A DNA stretch of 64,000 bases from Glycomyces luteolus. GTDB lineage: Bacteria > Actinomycetota > Actinomycetes > Mycobacteriales > Micromonosporaceae. Positions 20,366 through 28,157 of the stretch are shown piece by piece (positions within the stretch are counted from its first letter, which is position 1; each line of letters opens with the position of its first letter). The stretch is from positions 363,142 through 427,141 of the forward strand of contig NZ_JAPZVP010000001.1 of assembly GCF_027622875.1 (NCBI RefSeq), read 5' to 3'. The position numbers were made by a program, and so were the translations under genes. Below the pieces are notes generated by a model. That model was not told the DNA's origin and ran no database searches. It saw nothing but the letters and a program-made list of their open reading frames with translations.

Positions 20366-20777
20366 GGCTGGTCCGATCTGCGGTGGTGTCGCGGCCTTGT
20401 GGGCCGGGGGTGGTGTTGTGGCACATGCTATGCGGTTACTGACCGTGCCTCACTGGTCAGACCAGGAGAAACGCCGTGTTGCCGCACAAATACGGTTCGG
20501 TCGGACCCGTTCGGACCCGTTCGGACGCGGCCGGAACGCCCGCGTGCCAGCGCGGGTGTCACAAGGGACTGCTGTGGTGTCGGTCTGCTGCTTGCTGGCG
20601 GGGTGTCGTGAATACCTTTCTGGGTATGTGACGCGTGATGTACTACTGCAAGTTGCACACGCCCGGGTGTGGCGATGCGCACGAAGGAATTCGCCGTGCC
20701 GGGCAGCGGTGCGCGGCGCCGGACAGCGGTCCGCTGAAGGCGGGAGCCACACGTGCCGGAGGGTAGGGGTGCATTCC
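20366..20777. other. Long non-coding region with palindromes and tandem repeats
   Basis: No gene is visible in about 410 bases upstream of the YdcF-like gene. It contains the perfect palindrome CTGGTCAGACCAG (20453-20465) and three tandem copies of a ten-base unit (TCGGACCCGT, twice exact then TCGGACGCGG; 20501-20530). It also contains the perfect palindrome TGCAAGTTGCA (20647-20657). A long leader or multi-operator promoter is possible. Confidence 0.5.
20501..20530 (+). repeat. Three tandem 10-bp repeats
   Basis: TCGGACCCGT, TCGGACCCGT and TCGGACGCGG lie head to tail, with a further partial GGTTCGG just upstream. The 10-bp period places each unit on the same DNA face. Confidence 0.7.
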
Positions 20778-20809
20778 CCGCCGAGCCGGGTTCGCGGTCG
20801 GCTCGGCGG
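20778..20809 (-). terminator. Terminator for the DUF4383 gene
   Basis: The arms CCGCCGAGCC and GGCTCGGCGG pair perfectly around a 12-nt loop, 17 nt past the stop codon of the minus-strand gene. Confidence 0.65.
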
Positions 20810-20826
20810 AGCGGGCGAGGTTCGGT

Positions 20827-21270
20827 TCAGGTTCGGCGGCTTCGGGCGAACACGGCTCCGAAGCCGACCATGGCGACGCCGAGTGCCAGGTGGAGCCAGT
20901 TGTCGGCGTCGTTGACCGGCACGAAGTTCGCGTTCGAGTCCAGGTCGATGAGCACCCCGTACAGCCAGAGCACGAGGTAGATCGCGCCGCCGGCGAGGAG
21001 GTACGTCACCGAGCCGCCGGCCGTGCGGGCCATCATGAATCCGACGATCCCGAACAGCAGGTGGACGATGTTGTGGAGCACTGAGACCGCGAAGATCCCG
21101 AGTAGCTCCGCGGACGAGTCGTGGCCTGCGAAGGTGAGCGAATCGTAGTCGGTGGTGATCCCCGGGATGAACCCGAGAATGCCGACCAGCGTGAACACCA
21201 GCGCGACGACCATCGCCACCACTTGTGCCGGCGCCCGTCCCCGGGTCGCCTTCATTCGACTGTCTGACAT
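20827..21270 (-). CDS. DUF4383 family membrane protein
   Basis: The 147-residue protein has four hydrophobic helices. Family hallmarks are FTLVGILGFIPGITT near the N-terminus, NIVHLLFGIVGFMMAR in the second helix and DNWLHLALGVAMVGFG at the end. DUF4383 proteins are small actinobacterial membrane proteins of unknown role. ATG 21270 (MSDSRMKATRG) is chosen because GGAGG precedes it by 5 nt. Confidence 0.85.
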   Translation of the reverse strand: MSDSRMKATRGRAPAQVVAMVVALVFTLVGILGFIPGITTDYDSLTFAGHDSSAELLGIFAVSVLHNIVHLLFGIVGFMMARTAGGSVTYLLAGGAIYLVLWLYGVLIDLDSNANFVPVNDADNWLHLALGVAMVGFGAVFARSRRT

Positions 21271-21360
21271 CTCCGCCTCCCTCATCGTTGTTGGGCCGGG
21301 AGATCGTTGAAGGAGTACCCGTTGATGCGGTTTCGACACCGCGCGGAGAGCTAGCGGACC

Positions 21361-22068
21361 TCAGCCCGGGAGCATCGCGGCGCGGACCTCGACCAGGAGC
21401 GCCCGCATGGCGGTCTCGGCTTCGGCGGACCGGCCGCCCGCGACCGCCGCGGCGACGGCCTCGTGCAGGTCGAGGGCCTGGGGGACGGGCTTGTGGGGCA
21501 TGAGGCCGAGTTGGGTGCGGCCGCGCAGGACCGCCGCGACCACGTCGGCCAGTGCGCCGAACATCTCGTTTCCGCTGGCTTGCAGGAGGATCGCGTGGAA
21601 TTCGACGTCGCGTTCCATGAATTCGGTGAGTTCGCCGGCTTCGCCGAGGCGGCGGAGGGTGGCGGCGACTTCGACGACGTGTGAGCGCTGCGCGGCGGTG
21701 GCGGCGCGGGCGGCGGCGCCGGCGGCGAGGGGTTCGACGGCGATGCGCAGTTCGGTGAGGGTGCGGAGTTGTGCTGCGCGGGCGGGGCCGGAAAGGCGCC
21801 ACCAGATGACCTTGGGGTCGAACACGTTCCAGTCGGCGATGGGGCGGACGGTGATGCCGACGCGGCGGCGGGACTGGACGAGGCCCATGGATTCGAGGAT
21901 GCGCATGGCCTCGCGGGCGACGGTGCGGGAGACGCCGAAGCGCTCCTGGATGCCGTCGAGGGTGAGGACGTGACCGGCCGGGAGGTCTCCGGCGGCGATC
22001 TCCATGCCGAGCTTCTCGAGGATGGGGTCGTGGAGGCCGGAGCCGGACTGCTTGCGGCGTTCGATCAT
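21361..22068 (-). CDS. GntR-family (FadR subgroup) regulator, probably of gluconate use
   Basis: The 235-residue protein has an N-terminal winged helix (LDGIQERFGVSRTVAREAMR, about residues 36-55), then an all-helical FCD ligand domain. The FCD domain carries the metal-site series starting ELRIAVEPLAAG and ending in H-x-AV (LHEAVAAAV). It is divergent from gluconokinase with TACCTTTC direct repeats between them, so it is probably the gluconate repressor. ATG 22068 (MIERRKQSG) is used; the frame extends to 22158 without support. Confidence 0.85.
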   Translation of the reverse strand: MIERRKQSGSGLHDPILEKLGMEIAAGDLPAGHVLTLDGIQERFGVSRTVAREAMRILESMGLVQSRRRVGITVRPIADWNVFDPKVIWWRLSGPARAAQLRTLTELRIAVEPLAAGAAARAATAAQRSHVVEVAATLRRLGEAGELTEFMERDVEFHAILLQASGNEMFGALADVVAAVLRGRTQLGLMPHKPVPQALDLHEAVAAAVAGGRSAEAETAMRALLVEVRAAMLPG

Positions 22069-22165
22069 GCGGTCGCCCCGTGCCGGTGGTGCCGTGTGTC
22101 CCTTTGCCTGTCGCCCATGTCGGAATCCTATACGGGCCGGGTTTGCGTGAGGGTCCAAATGGTGT

Positions 22166-22196
22166 TACCTTTCCGTTGATTAAGTACTACCTTTCG
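22166..22196. promoter_or_regulatory. Direct-repeat operator between gntR and gntK
   Basis: TACCTTTC occurs at 22166-22173 and again at 22188-22195, exactly 22 bp apart, so on the same face of the helix. AGTACT lies between them. This is a likely GntR site controlling gluconokinase. Confidence 0.5.
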
Positions 22197-22209
22197 ATGA
22201 GGAGGGTCC

Positions 22210-22713
22210 ATGGCGACGACCTGCCTGGTGGTCATGGGGGTCGCGGGCTCGGGCAAGAGCACCGTCGCGCGGCTGCTCGCCGATCGGCTCGGCCGGCCCA
22301 TGGCCGAGGCCGACGAGTTCCACTCGGAGGCGAACATCGCCAAGATGAGCGCCGGGATCCCGCTCGCCGACGCCGACCGCGAGCCGTGGCTCGTGGCGCT
22401 CCGGGACTGGATCAGCGAGCACGACGCCGCCGGACAGGGGACCGTGGTCACCTGCTCGGCGCTGAAGCGCTCCTACCGGGACCTCCTCCGCGGCGCGACC
22501 GCCCGCGTCCGCTTCGTCCACCTCAGCGGCACCCGCGAGGTCATCGGCGAGCGCATGGCCTCGCGCAGCGGGCATTTCATGCCGCCCACCCTGCTCGACT
22601 CCCAGTTCGCCGACCTCGAACCGCTCGGCGACGACGAGGACGGGATCTCCGTCGACGTCGCCGCCGCCCCCGAGCAGATCGCCGATCGCGTCTGCCAGGG
22701 CCTCGTCCGCTAG
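22210..22713 (+). CDS. gntK: Gluconokinase
   Basis: The 167-residue P-loop kinase phosphorylates D-gluconate to 6-phosphogluconate for the pentose-phosphate or Entner-Doudoroff route. The P-loop GVAGSGKST is at residues 10-18. Family segments EADEFHSEANIAKMSAGIPL and VVTCSALKRSYRDLLR are intact, and the length is standard. GAGGAGG precedes ATG 22210. The usual gluconate permease gene is not adjacent. Confidence 0.95.
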   Translation: MATTCLVVMGVAGSGKSTVARLLADRLGRPMAEADEFHSEANIAKMSAGIPLADADREPWLVALRDWISEHDAAGQGTVVTCSALKRSYRDLLRGATARVRFVHLSGTREVIGERMASRSGHFMPPTLLDSQFADLEPLGDDEDGISVDVAAAPEQIADRVCQGLVR

Positions 22714-22804
22714 CGCCCACGGCGCGAACGGCCCCCGGCCCGGTTGCGGCGAGCGCGGGGCGCAAGGGGGCCCCGCCGACCGCTGGTTCACGCTCACTAA
22801 TGTT

Positions 22805-22815
22805 GTACAGTGTAC
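22805..22815. promoter_or_regulatory. GTACA-G-TGTAC operator before the streptogramin lyase homologue
   Basis: This perfect 11-bp palindrome lies 29 nt before ATG 22845. It has the form typical of TetR-family sites. An upstream in-frame ATG at 22800 would overlap it. Confidence 0.5.
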
Positions 22816-22844
22816 GGAATAGCGAGCCGGAAGGATTTCATCTG

Positions 22845-23699
22845 ATGGATACTGTGGCAGTCGCCAAGGGCGCGTATGGCATCGCCTTCGCCGCGGACGG
22901 CGCGACCTGGTTCACCGTGGCCGAGGGCAACCGCGTCGGGCGCATCAGCCCGGACGGCGGGGCACCGGTCTACTGGGAGCTCGCGGACGGGTCGCAGCCC
23001 ACGGTCATCGCCGTAGGGCCTGACGGCGCGGCCTGGTTCACCGAGTACAAGGCCGACACGATCGGCCGCATCGGCGCCGACGGCGAGTTGAGCGAGTTCC
23101 GACTGGCGCAGGGCGCAGGGCCGTACGGCATCGCGGTCGGCCATGACGGCGCGGTGTGGTTCACCGAGACCACAACCGACCACATCGGACGAATCGATTC
23201 GGGCGGTGCGGTGACCCGCTTCGCGATCCCGCGGCAGGGCGGATTCGCATCGGCGATCGCCGCCGCGCCCGGCGGCGAACTGTGGTTCACGCTCAACGCC
23301 GCGGCTTCGGTGGGACGAGTCGATCCGGACGGAGCCGTGACCGTGATGCCACTCGAACTGCAAGGGGCCGCGCCGGTCGGCATCGCGGCAGACGCGGACG
23401 CGGTGTGGTTCGCCGACATCATGGGCGACCGAATCGGGCGCATCGGCAATGACGGCGCGGTCACGGTCGCGACGCTGAGCGAGGGCGCGAAGCCGCACGC
23501 GGTGATCGCCGACGGCGCGGGCGGCTGCTGGTTCACCGAATGGGGCGGCAACCGGATCGGGCATGTGACCGCCGACGGCAAGGCCGCCGGCCACGACCTG
23601 CCGGTCGCGAACAGCGAGCCGCACGGCATCGCGATCGCACCCGACGGCACGGTCTGGGCGGCGCTGGAGACCGGGCAACTGGCGGGTTTTAGAGCTTAA
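22845..23699 (+). CDS. vgb: Virginiamycin B lyase (streptogramin lyase) homologue
   Basis: The 284-residue seven-bladed beta-propeller is built from repeats of the type DGAVWFTE / IGRI. Family members linearise type B streptogramins by eliminative cleavage of the ester bond. Residues matching the catalytic set are present late in the chain: a His in KPHAV, a His in EPHGIAIAPDG and a Glu in WAALETG. ATG 22845 is used because it follows AAGGA and lies beyond a palindromic operator. Chromosomal homologues are common in actinobacteria, and many have unknown natural substrates. Confidence 0.8.
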   Translation: MDTVAVAKGAYGIAFAADGATWFTVAEGNRVGRISPDGGAPVYWELADGSQPTVIAVGPDGAAWFTEYKADTIGRIGADGELSEFRLAQGAGPYGIAVGHDGAVWFTETTTDHIGRIDSGGAVTRFAIPRQGGFASAIAAAPGGELWFTLNAAASVGRVDPDGAVTVMPLELQGAAPVGIAADADAVWFADIMGDRIGRIGNDGAVTVATLSEGAKPHAVIADGAGGCWFTEWGGNRIGHVTADGKAAGHDLPVANSEPHGIAIAPDGTVWAALETGQLAGFRA

Positions 23700-23949
23700 G
23701 GCCGTCTACCATCCCAAGCCCCCACCCACCCGGAGGGGAAGCGACTGTAGAGGAGAGCGTGGCAGGCGGGTCCGACAGAAAACCGGCGAAAGCCCTGCCC
23801 TAGGACGCAGATTCACCCGATCGGGATAGCGCCGCGAGGGGAGTCGTACGTCGACGAGGCATCGATCGGATGGCCGGCGCGGGAAGCGGCCGGCGGCGGG
23901 CCATGCGGTCCGTGAGGGCGACGGTGAGCGTGTTGGTAAAGGCGAGGGT
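23700..23949. other. Intergenic region, nothing recognised
   Basis: The bases between the lyase stop codon and the poly(G) run show no convincing gene, hairpin or RNA. A glycine-rich frame starting at 23870 exists only because of the homopolymer. Confidence 0.5.
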
Positions 23950-24045
<96 letters not shown>

Positions 24046-24048
24046 ACA

Positions 24049-24072
24049 CCTAGTCACCTAGACACCTAGTCG
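24049..24072. repeat. Three tandem CCTAGNCN octamers
   Basis: CCTAGTCA, CCTAGACA and CCTAGTCG lie head to tail and are followed by CCTATCC, ending at the stop codon of the M20 gene. CTAG is normally rare in such genomes. Confidence 0.75.
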
Positions 24073-24073
24073 C

Positions 24074-25264
24074 CTATCCACGGGCCATGCGCCTGACCGC
24101 GAGTTCGGCCAGCAGCGCCACGCCGTCCGCCAGGACGCTGTCGTCGAACGCCGCCCGCGGGGAGTGGTTGGAGGCCGCCTCGTCCGGGTCGTCCTGGATG
24201 GTCGCGCCGTAGAACATGTAGCTGCCCGGCACGTTCTCGAGCACCCGCGAAAAGTCCTCCGAACCCATCACCGGGTTCGGCATCTCCGTGTACCGCTCGG
24301 CCCCGAACAGGTCCTTCACCGTGGCCGCCACGAACGCCGCCTCGTCCGCGTCGTTCACCGTCGCCGGGTACTCCCGGTCGAACCGGACCTCAGCCGTCAG
24401 GCCGTGCGCCGTCGCGATGTCCTCGGCGAGTTTCACCGACTCCTTCTCGACCTGGTCGAGCGCCTCCGGCGAGAAGGTCCGCACCGTCGCCTCGAGCTCG
24501 GCCCTGTCGGGGATGATGTTGTGCCGCGTCCCGGCGTGGAACGTCCCGACCGTGATCACGATCGGCTCGAACGTCGAGAACCGGCGCGTCACGAGCGTCT
24601 GCAGCGCGGTGACGATCGCCGCCGCCACCGGGATCGGGTCGAGCGTCGCCTGCGGGCGCGAACCGTGCCCGCCCTTGCCGACCACGGTCACGAACAGCCC
24701 CGAGGACGCGGCCATCATCGGCCCCGGCTTCGTCGTGAACACCCCGCGCGGCACCATGTCCGAGATGACGTGCAGCCCGTACGCGGCATCGGCCTTGCGG
24801 CCCGCCGCCTCCAGGACGCCCTCGGCGATCATGTGGCCCGCGCCGTCGTGGCCCTCCTCGCCCGGCTGGAACATGAACACCACGTCCCCGGCCAGCTCGG
24901 CCTGATGCGCCGACAGCAGTTTCGCGGCCCCCACGAGCCCGGCTGTGTGCAGGTCGTGGCCGCACGCGTGCATCGTGCCCACGTGCTCCGACGTGAAGTC
25001 CACGCCCGTCTCCTCGGTGACCGGCAGGGCGTCCATGTCGCCGCGCAGCAGCACCACCGGGCCCGGCTTCCCGCCGCGCAGCACCGCGGTGACGGCCGTC
25101 GAGCTCTGCCCGAGGGTGATCTCCAGCGGCAGGCCCTCCAGCGCCGCGAGGACGGCCGCCTGCGTCTTCGGAAGGTCGAGTCCGACCTCGGGGATCCTGT
25201 GGAGTTCGCGGCGCAGCGCGATCAGCTCGGGCGCGATCGCTGCGGCCTCTTCCCGAAAGTCCAT
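24074..25264 (-). CDS. M20-family amidohydrolase (IAA-amino acid hydrolase/hippurate hydrolase type)
   Basis: The 396-residue cytosolic enzyme removes acyl groups from N-acyl amino acids or peptides with two metal ions. The metal-site series is intact: GDMDALPV, MHACGHDLHT, FQPGEEGHDGAGHMI, GLHV and the C-terminal NHSPRAAFDD. Length is typical. ATG 25264 starts directly on the helical LRRELHRIPE element conserved in the family. The stop codon sits next to the CCTAG repeats and the poly(G) run. A fragment of a second M20 gene lies at 46.9 kb. Confidence 0.9.
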   Translation of the reverse strand: MDFREEAAAIAPELIALRRELHRIPEVGLDLPKTQAAVLAALEGLPLEITLGQSSTAVTAVLRGGKPGPVVLLRGDMDALPVTEETGVDFTSEHVGTMHACGHDLHTAGLVGAAKLLSAHQAELAGDVVFMFQPGEEGHDGAGHMIAEGVLEAAGRKADAAYGLHVISDMVPRGVFTTKPGPMMAASSGLFVTVVGKGGHGSRPQATLDPIPVAAAIVTALQTLVTRRFSTFEPIVITVGTFHAGTRHNIIPDRAELEATVRTFSPEALDQVEKESVKLAEDIATAHGLTAEVRFDREYPATVNDADEAAFVAATVKDLFGAERYTEMPNPVMGSEDFSRVLENVPGSYMFYGATIQDDPDEAASNHSPRAAFDDSVLADGVALLAELAVRRMARG

Positions 25265-25454
25265 CTGTACTCCTGGGGCGTATTGGGTTCTCGTCGACTA
25301 GCCGTGCGGCAAGTCGTTCAGATGAACGCAATACTGCCATGTCGGCCCGATGCGCGCACAGGCCTTTTGCGCGGCCGATTTCCCCGTTCCCGTCCCGCGC
25401 GGCGGCCGAGTGGGCTAGACCTTGCGCAGGGGCCGCACCGACCGAGGAGCCGAC

Positions 25455-26108
25455 ATGGAAACCCAGATCCGACCGCTCAAGTACCTCGTCATGGCCGGAT
25501 CCGGCCGGGCCGGCTCGGTCAACCGGCGGCTCGCCGACCGGGCCGCCAGAGTGGTCTCCGACCGCGGCGGGATCGTGGACGCCGCCCTGATCACCGACTT
25601 CGCCGTACCGGTCTACGACGGCGACCTCGAAGGGGGCGATGGCATCCCGGACGGCGCCGAGGAGTTCCGTCGGCGACTGCAGTTCAACGACGCGTTCATC
25701 CTCGCCAGCCCCGAGTACAACGCGTCCCTGCCCGGGTCGGTGAAGAACCTCATCGACTGGACCTCCCGGATCCACCCGCAGCCGTTCCACGAGAAGCAGG
25801 TCCTCGTCATGTCGGCTTCGCCGTCGATGGCGGGCGGCAACCGGGGCCTGTGGGCGCTGCGGATCCCGTTGGAGCACTTGGGGGCCCGCGTCTACCCCGA
25901 CATGTTCTCGCTCGCGCAGGCCCACGACGCCTTCACCGCCGACGGGGACCTCGCGGACGACCCGCTCCGCAAACGCCTGGCCGACAACGTCGCCGCGTTC
26001 ATGGACCTGGTCGAGGCCGCCACCCACTATCCGTGCATCCGGCACGCCTGGGTCGAGTTCCTCGGCGAGCGGCCCGACCCGGTCATCGACCGCGTGGAAA
26101 TGACCTGA
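25455..26108 (+). CDS. NADPH-dependent FMN reductase family protein
   Basis: The 217-residue flavodoxin-like protein has an N-terminal phosphate-binding loop (GSGRAGSVNRRLA) and the family signature ASPEYNASLPGSVKNLIDW, where the flavin isoalloxazine binds. It then has MSASPSMAGG. Members reduce FMN, quinones, azo dyes or chromate. ATG 25455 follows GAGGAG by 4 nt; the frame upstream to 25422 is not needed. It is convergent with the nucleotidase gene, and a hairpin separates them. Confidence 0.9.
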   Translation: METQIRPLKYLVMAGSGRAGSVNRRLADRAARVVSDRGGIVDAALITDFAVPVYDGDLEGGDGIPDGAEEFRRRLQFNDAFILASPEYNASLPGSVKNLIDWTSRIHPQPFHEKQVLVMSASPSMAGGNRGLWALRIPLEHLGARVYPDMFSLAQAHDAFTADGDLADDPLRKRLADNVAAFMDLVEAATHYPCIRHAWVEFLGERPDPVIDRVEMT

Positions 26109-26128
26109 GCCGGAACGCACTCGGACGC

Positions 26129-26164
26129 GCGGAACGGCACCGCCGAGCGACGGCGCCGTTCCGC
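26129..26164. terminator. Terminator between convergent genes
   Basis: The arms GCGGAACGGC (26129-26138) and GCCGTTCCGC (26155-26164) pair perfectly. The interior can pair further (GCCG with CGGC). It lies between two converging stop codons. Confidence 0.7.
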
Positions 26165-26173
26165 TTGCGTCCC

Positions 26174-27970
26174 TTAGAAGACCGGGGTGCCCTCGCGGGT
26201 CAGCACCCAGTCGACCGACGCGAAGTCGGCGGGGTCGAGGCGGTTCTTCGCGGTCACCCACTCGATGATCCGGGTGCGGATCTCGATCGACTCGCTCCAG
26301 ACCTCGGTCGCGGCGGCGACGTGCGGGAAGTTCCCGCCGCCGTTGGCCCGGTAGTTGTTGACCGCCAGCACGAACCGCTGGTCGTCGGCCAGGGCCGCGC
26401 CCTGGTACCGGAGGTTCGCGATGCGCGAGCCGACCGGCTGCGCGATGTCGATCTCGTAGGCCAGCCCGGAGACGTAGTCGTAGTTGTAGTCGGGGCGGCC
26501 GCCCGCGCCCGTGATGTTGTCGGTCTTCGCGGCCGCGTCGACGATGACCTCGGCGCCCGCCGGGGTCTGCACGAAGTACTCCGCCGAGTACTCGAGGTAC
26601 GCCCGGATCTGCGCGCCGGTCATCAGCTTCGCCACGAGCGTGTTGTCGTAGATGTACAGGCTCGAGAGGTCCTTGATCTTGACGTTCTCGGCCGGGAGCT
26701 CCGCCGTCCGCGAGAACGGCGAGGCCTGCGCGATCACCGGCAGGTCCGCGTACTCGGTGCCCGCGAGCGCGGTCGTGACCGTGTCGACCTGGACCTTCGC
26801 GATGAGGTCGATGATCGGCTCGTCCTTGTAGCGGGCCTCGGCGGTGGTCAGGAGGACCACCGCCTCCTCGGCGACCACCTGGTTGACGTAGGTGACGACC
26901 TCGTTGTGCTCGTCGGAGAGGATCGCGCCGATCTCCTCGTCCTCGGCGGCGGTGTTGGAGTTGAGGACGGAGGCCGCGACGGACTCGACTTTCCACTTCC
27001 CGCGCTCGAGGACCAGGTCGAAGTCGAAGAGGGTGAGGCGCTGGCCGTAGCAGAGCGGCTCGGAGAGCACGACTTCGCGGCCGTCCGGTCCGGCGACGCG
27101 GGATTCGGGGACCTCGATGTGGGCGTGGCCGACGAGGATCGCGTCGATGCCGGGGACCTGCTGGGCGACGAGCGCGGAGGCGTTCTCGATGCCGAGGCCG
27201 GTGGAGGTGTCGTACGCGGACTTGCCGGAGGTGCCGGAGTGGGCGGAGACGATGACGACGTCGACGCCCTGCGCCTTGAGCTTGGGCACCCAGTGGGCGG
27301 CGGTGGACTCCAGGCTCGGGAACTCGAGCACGCCTTCTACATAGGCCTTGTCCCAGATGGTCACGCCGGGGGTGCAGAGGCCGAGGACGGCGACCTTGAC
27401 GTCTTTGCCGCAGGGCGTGCGCAGGCGCTGGATGTGGTAGGGCGGGAAGGCGGGTTCGCCGGTGGCGGTGTCGACGACGTTGGCGCCGAGCAGCGGGAAC
27501 TCGCATTGGGAGTCGAACTTGGCGAGGGTGTCGAGGCCGTAGTTGAACTCGTGGTTGCCGAGGGCCGCGGCGTCGTAGTGCATGGCGTTCATGGCCTGGG
27601 CCATGGGGTGGACGGGGCCGGCGTCGGCGACGATCGGGTCGACGCGCGCGTAGTAGTAGGCGAGGGGCGTGCCCTGGATGGTGTCGCCCGCGTCGATGAG
27701 GATGGTGTTCTTCGCGCCGCGCTCCTCGCGGACCTGCTTGACGAGGGTGGCGACGCGGGCGAGGCCGCGGGTGTTCCCGGCGGCGTCGCTGTAGGCGGCG
27801 TCCTTGAAGTAGTCCCAGTTGAAGATGTTGCCGTGGAGGTCGGTCGTGCCCATCACGGTGAAGGAGTAGCGGTGCTGCTGCTTGGCTTCGGCGGGCGAGG
27901 CCGCGGCGACGGCAGCGGCCGCCCCCGCGGCGGCCGATGCTCCCAGAAGGGTCCTGCGGTTGACGGTCAT
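26174..27970 (-). CDS. Tat-exported 5'-nucleotidase / 2',3'-cyclic-nucleotide phosphodiesterase
   Basis: The 598-residue exported enzyme begins with a twin-arginine signal (NRRTLLGASAAAG). The N-terminal metallophosphatase domain has GTTDLHGN, IDAGDTIQG, GNHEFNYG and LVGHAHIE. The C-terminal 5'-nucleotidase substrate domain has LYIYDNTLVAKLMTGAQIR. It would scavenge extracellular nucleotides for phosphate and nucleosides. No sorting signal or lipobox is present, so it is probably released. ATG 27970 is preceded by GGAG. Confidence 0.9.
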   Translation of the reverse strand: MTVNRRTLLGASAAAGAAAAVAAASPAEAKQQHRYSFTVMGTTDLHGNIFNWDYFKDAAYSDAAGNTRGLARVATLVKQVREERGAKNTILIDAGDTIQGTPLAYYYARVDPIVADAGPVHPMAQAMNAMHYDAAALGNHEFNYGLDTLAKFDSQCEFPLLGANVVDTATGEPAFPPYHIQRLRTPCGKDVKVAVLGLCTPGVTIWDKAYVEGVLEFPSLESTAAHWVPKLKAQGVDVVIVSAHSGTSGKSAYDTSTGLGIENASALVAQQVPGIDAILVGHAHIEVPESRVAGPDGREVVLSEPLCYGQRLTLFDFDLVLERGKWKVESVAASVLNSNTAAEDEEIGAILSDEHNEVVTYVNQVVAEEAVVLLTTAEARYKDEPIIDLIAKVQVDTVTTALAGTEYADLPVIAQASPFSRTAELPAENVKIKDLSSLYIYDNTLVAKLMTGAQIRAYLEYSAEYFVQTPAGAEVIVDAAAKTDNITGAGGRPDYNYDYVSGLAYEIDIAQPVGSRIANLRYQGAALADDQRFVLAVNNYRANGGGNFPHVAAATEVWSESIEIRTRIIEWVTAKNRLDPADFASVDWVLTREGTPVF

Positions 27971-28157
27971 GTGGTGCTCCAGTCTGCTGCGCCGAGGGAT
28001 GCGAGGAAATATGTGAGGAGTATTGCACCTGGCCAGGGAGGTCATCCCATGACCCTATATTGAACGAGCGATGTCGATCCCGAAACGCTTCGGCCGTGAA
28101 AGGCACCCCCGTCATTCGACCGGCGCGGGTGCGGCCCGGGTCGAGTAGCATCCGGGG

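Noticed and set aside
22800-22844. N-terminal extension of the streptogramin lyase from ATG 22800
   Set aside because: The extension would run through the GTACA-G-TGTAC operator and promoter; ATG 22845 begins the first propeller blade.
24049-24072. CRISPR or attachment-site repeat
   Set aside because: The octamers are contiguous with no spacers, and no cas or integrase gene is present.
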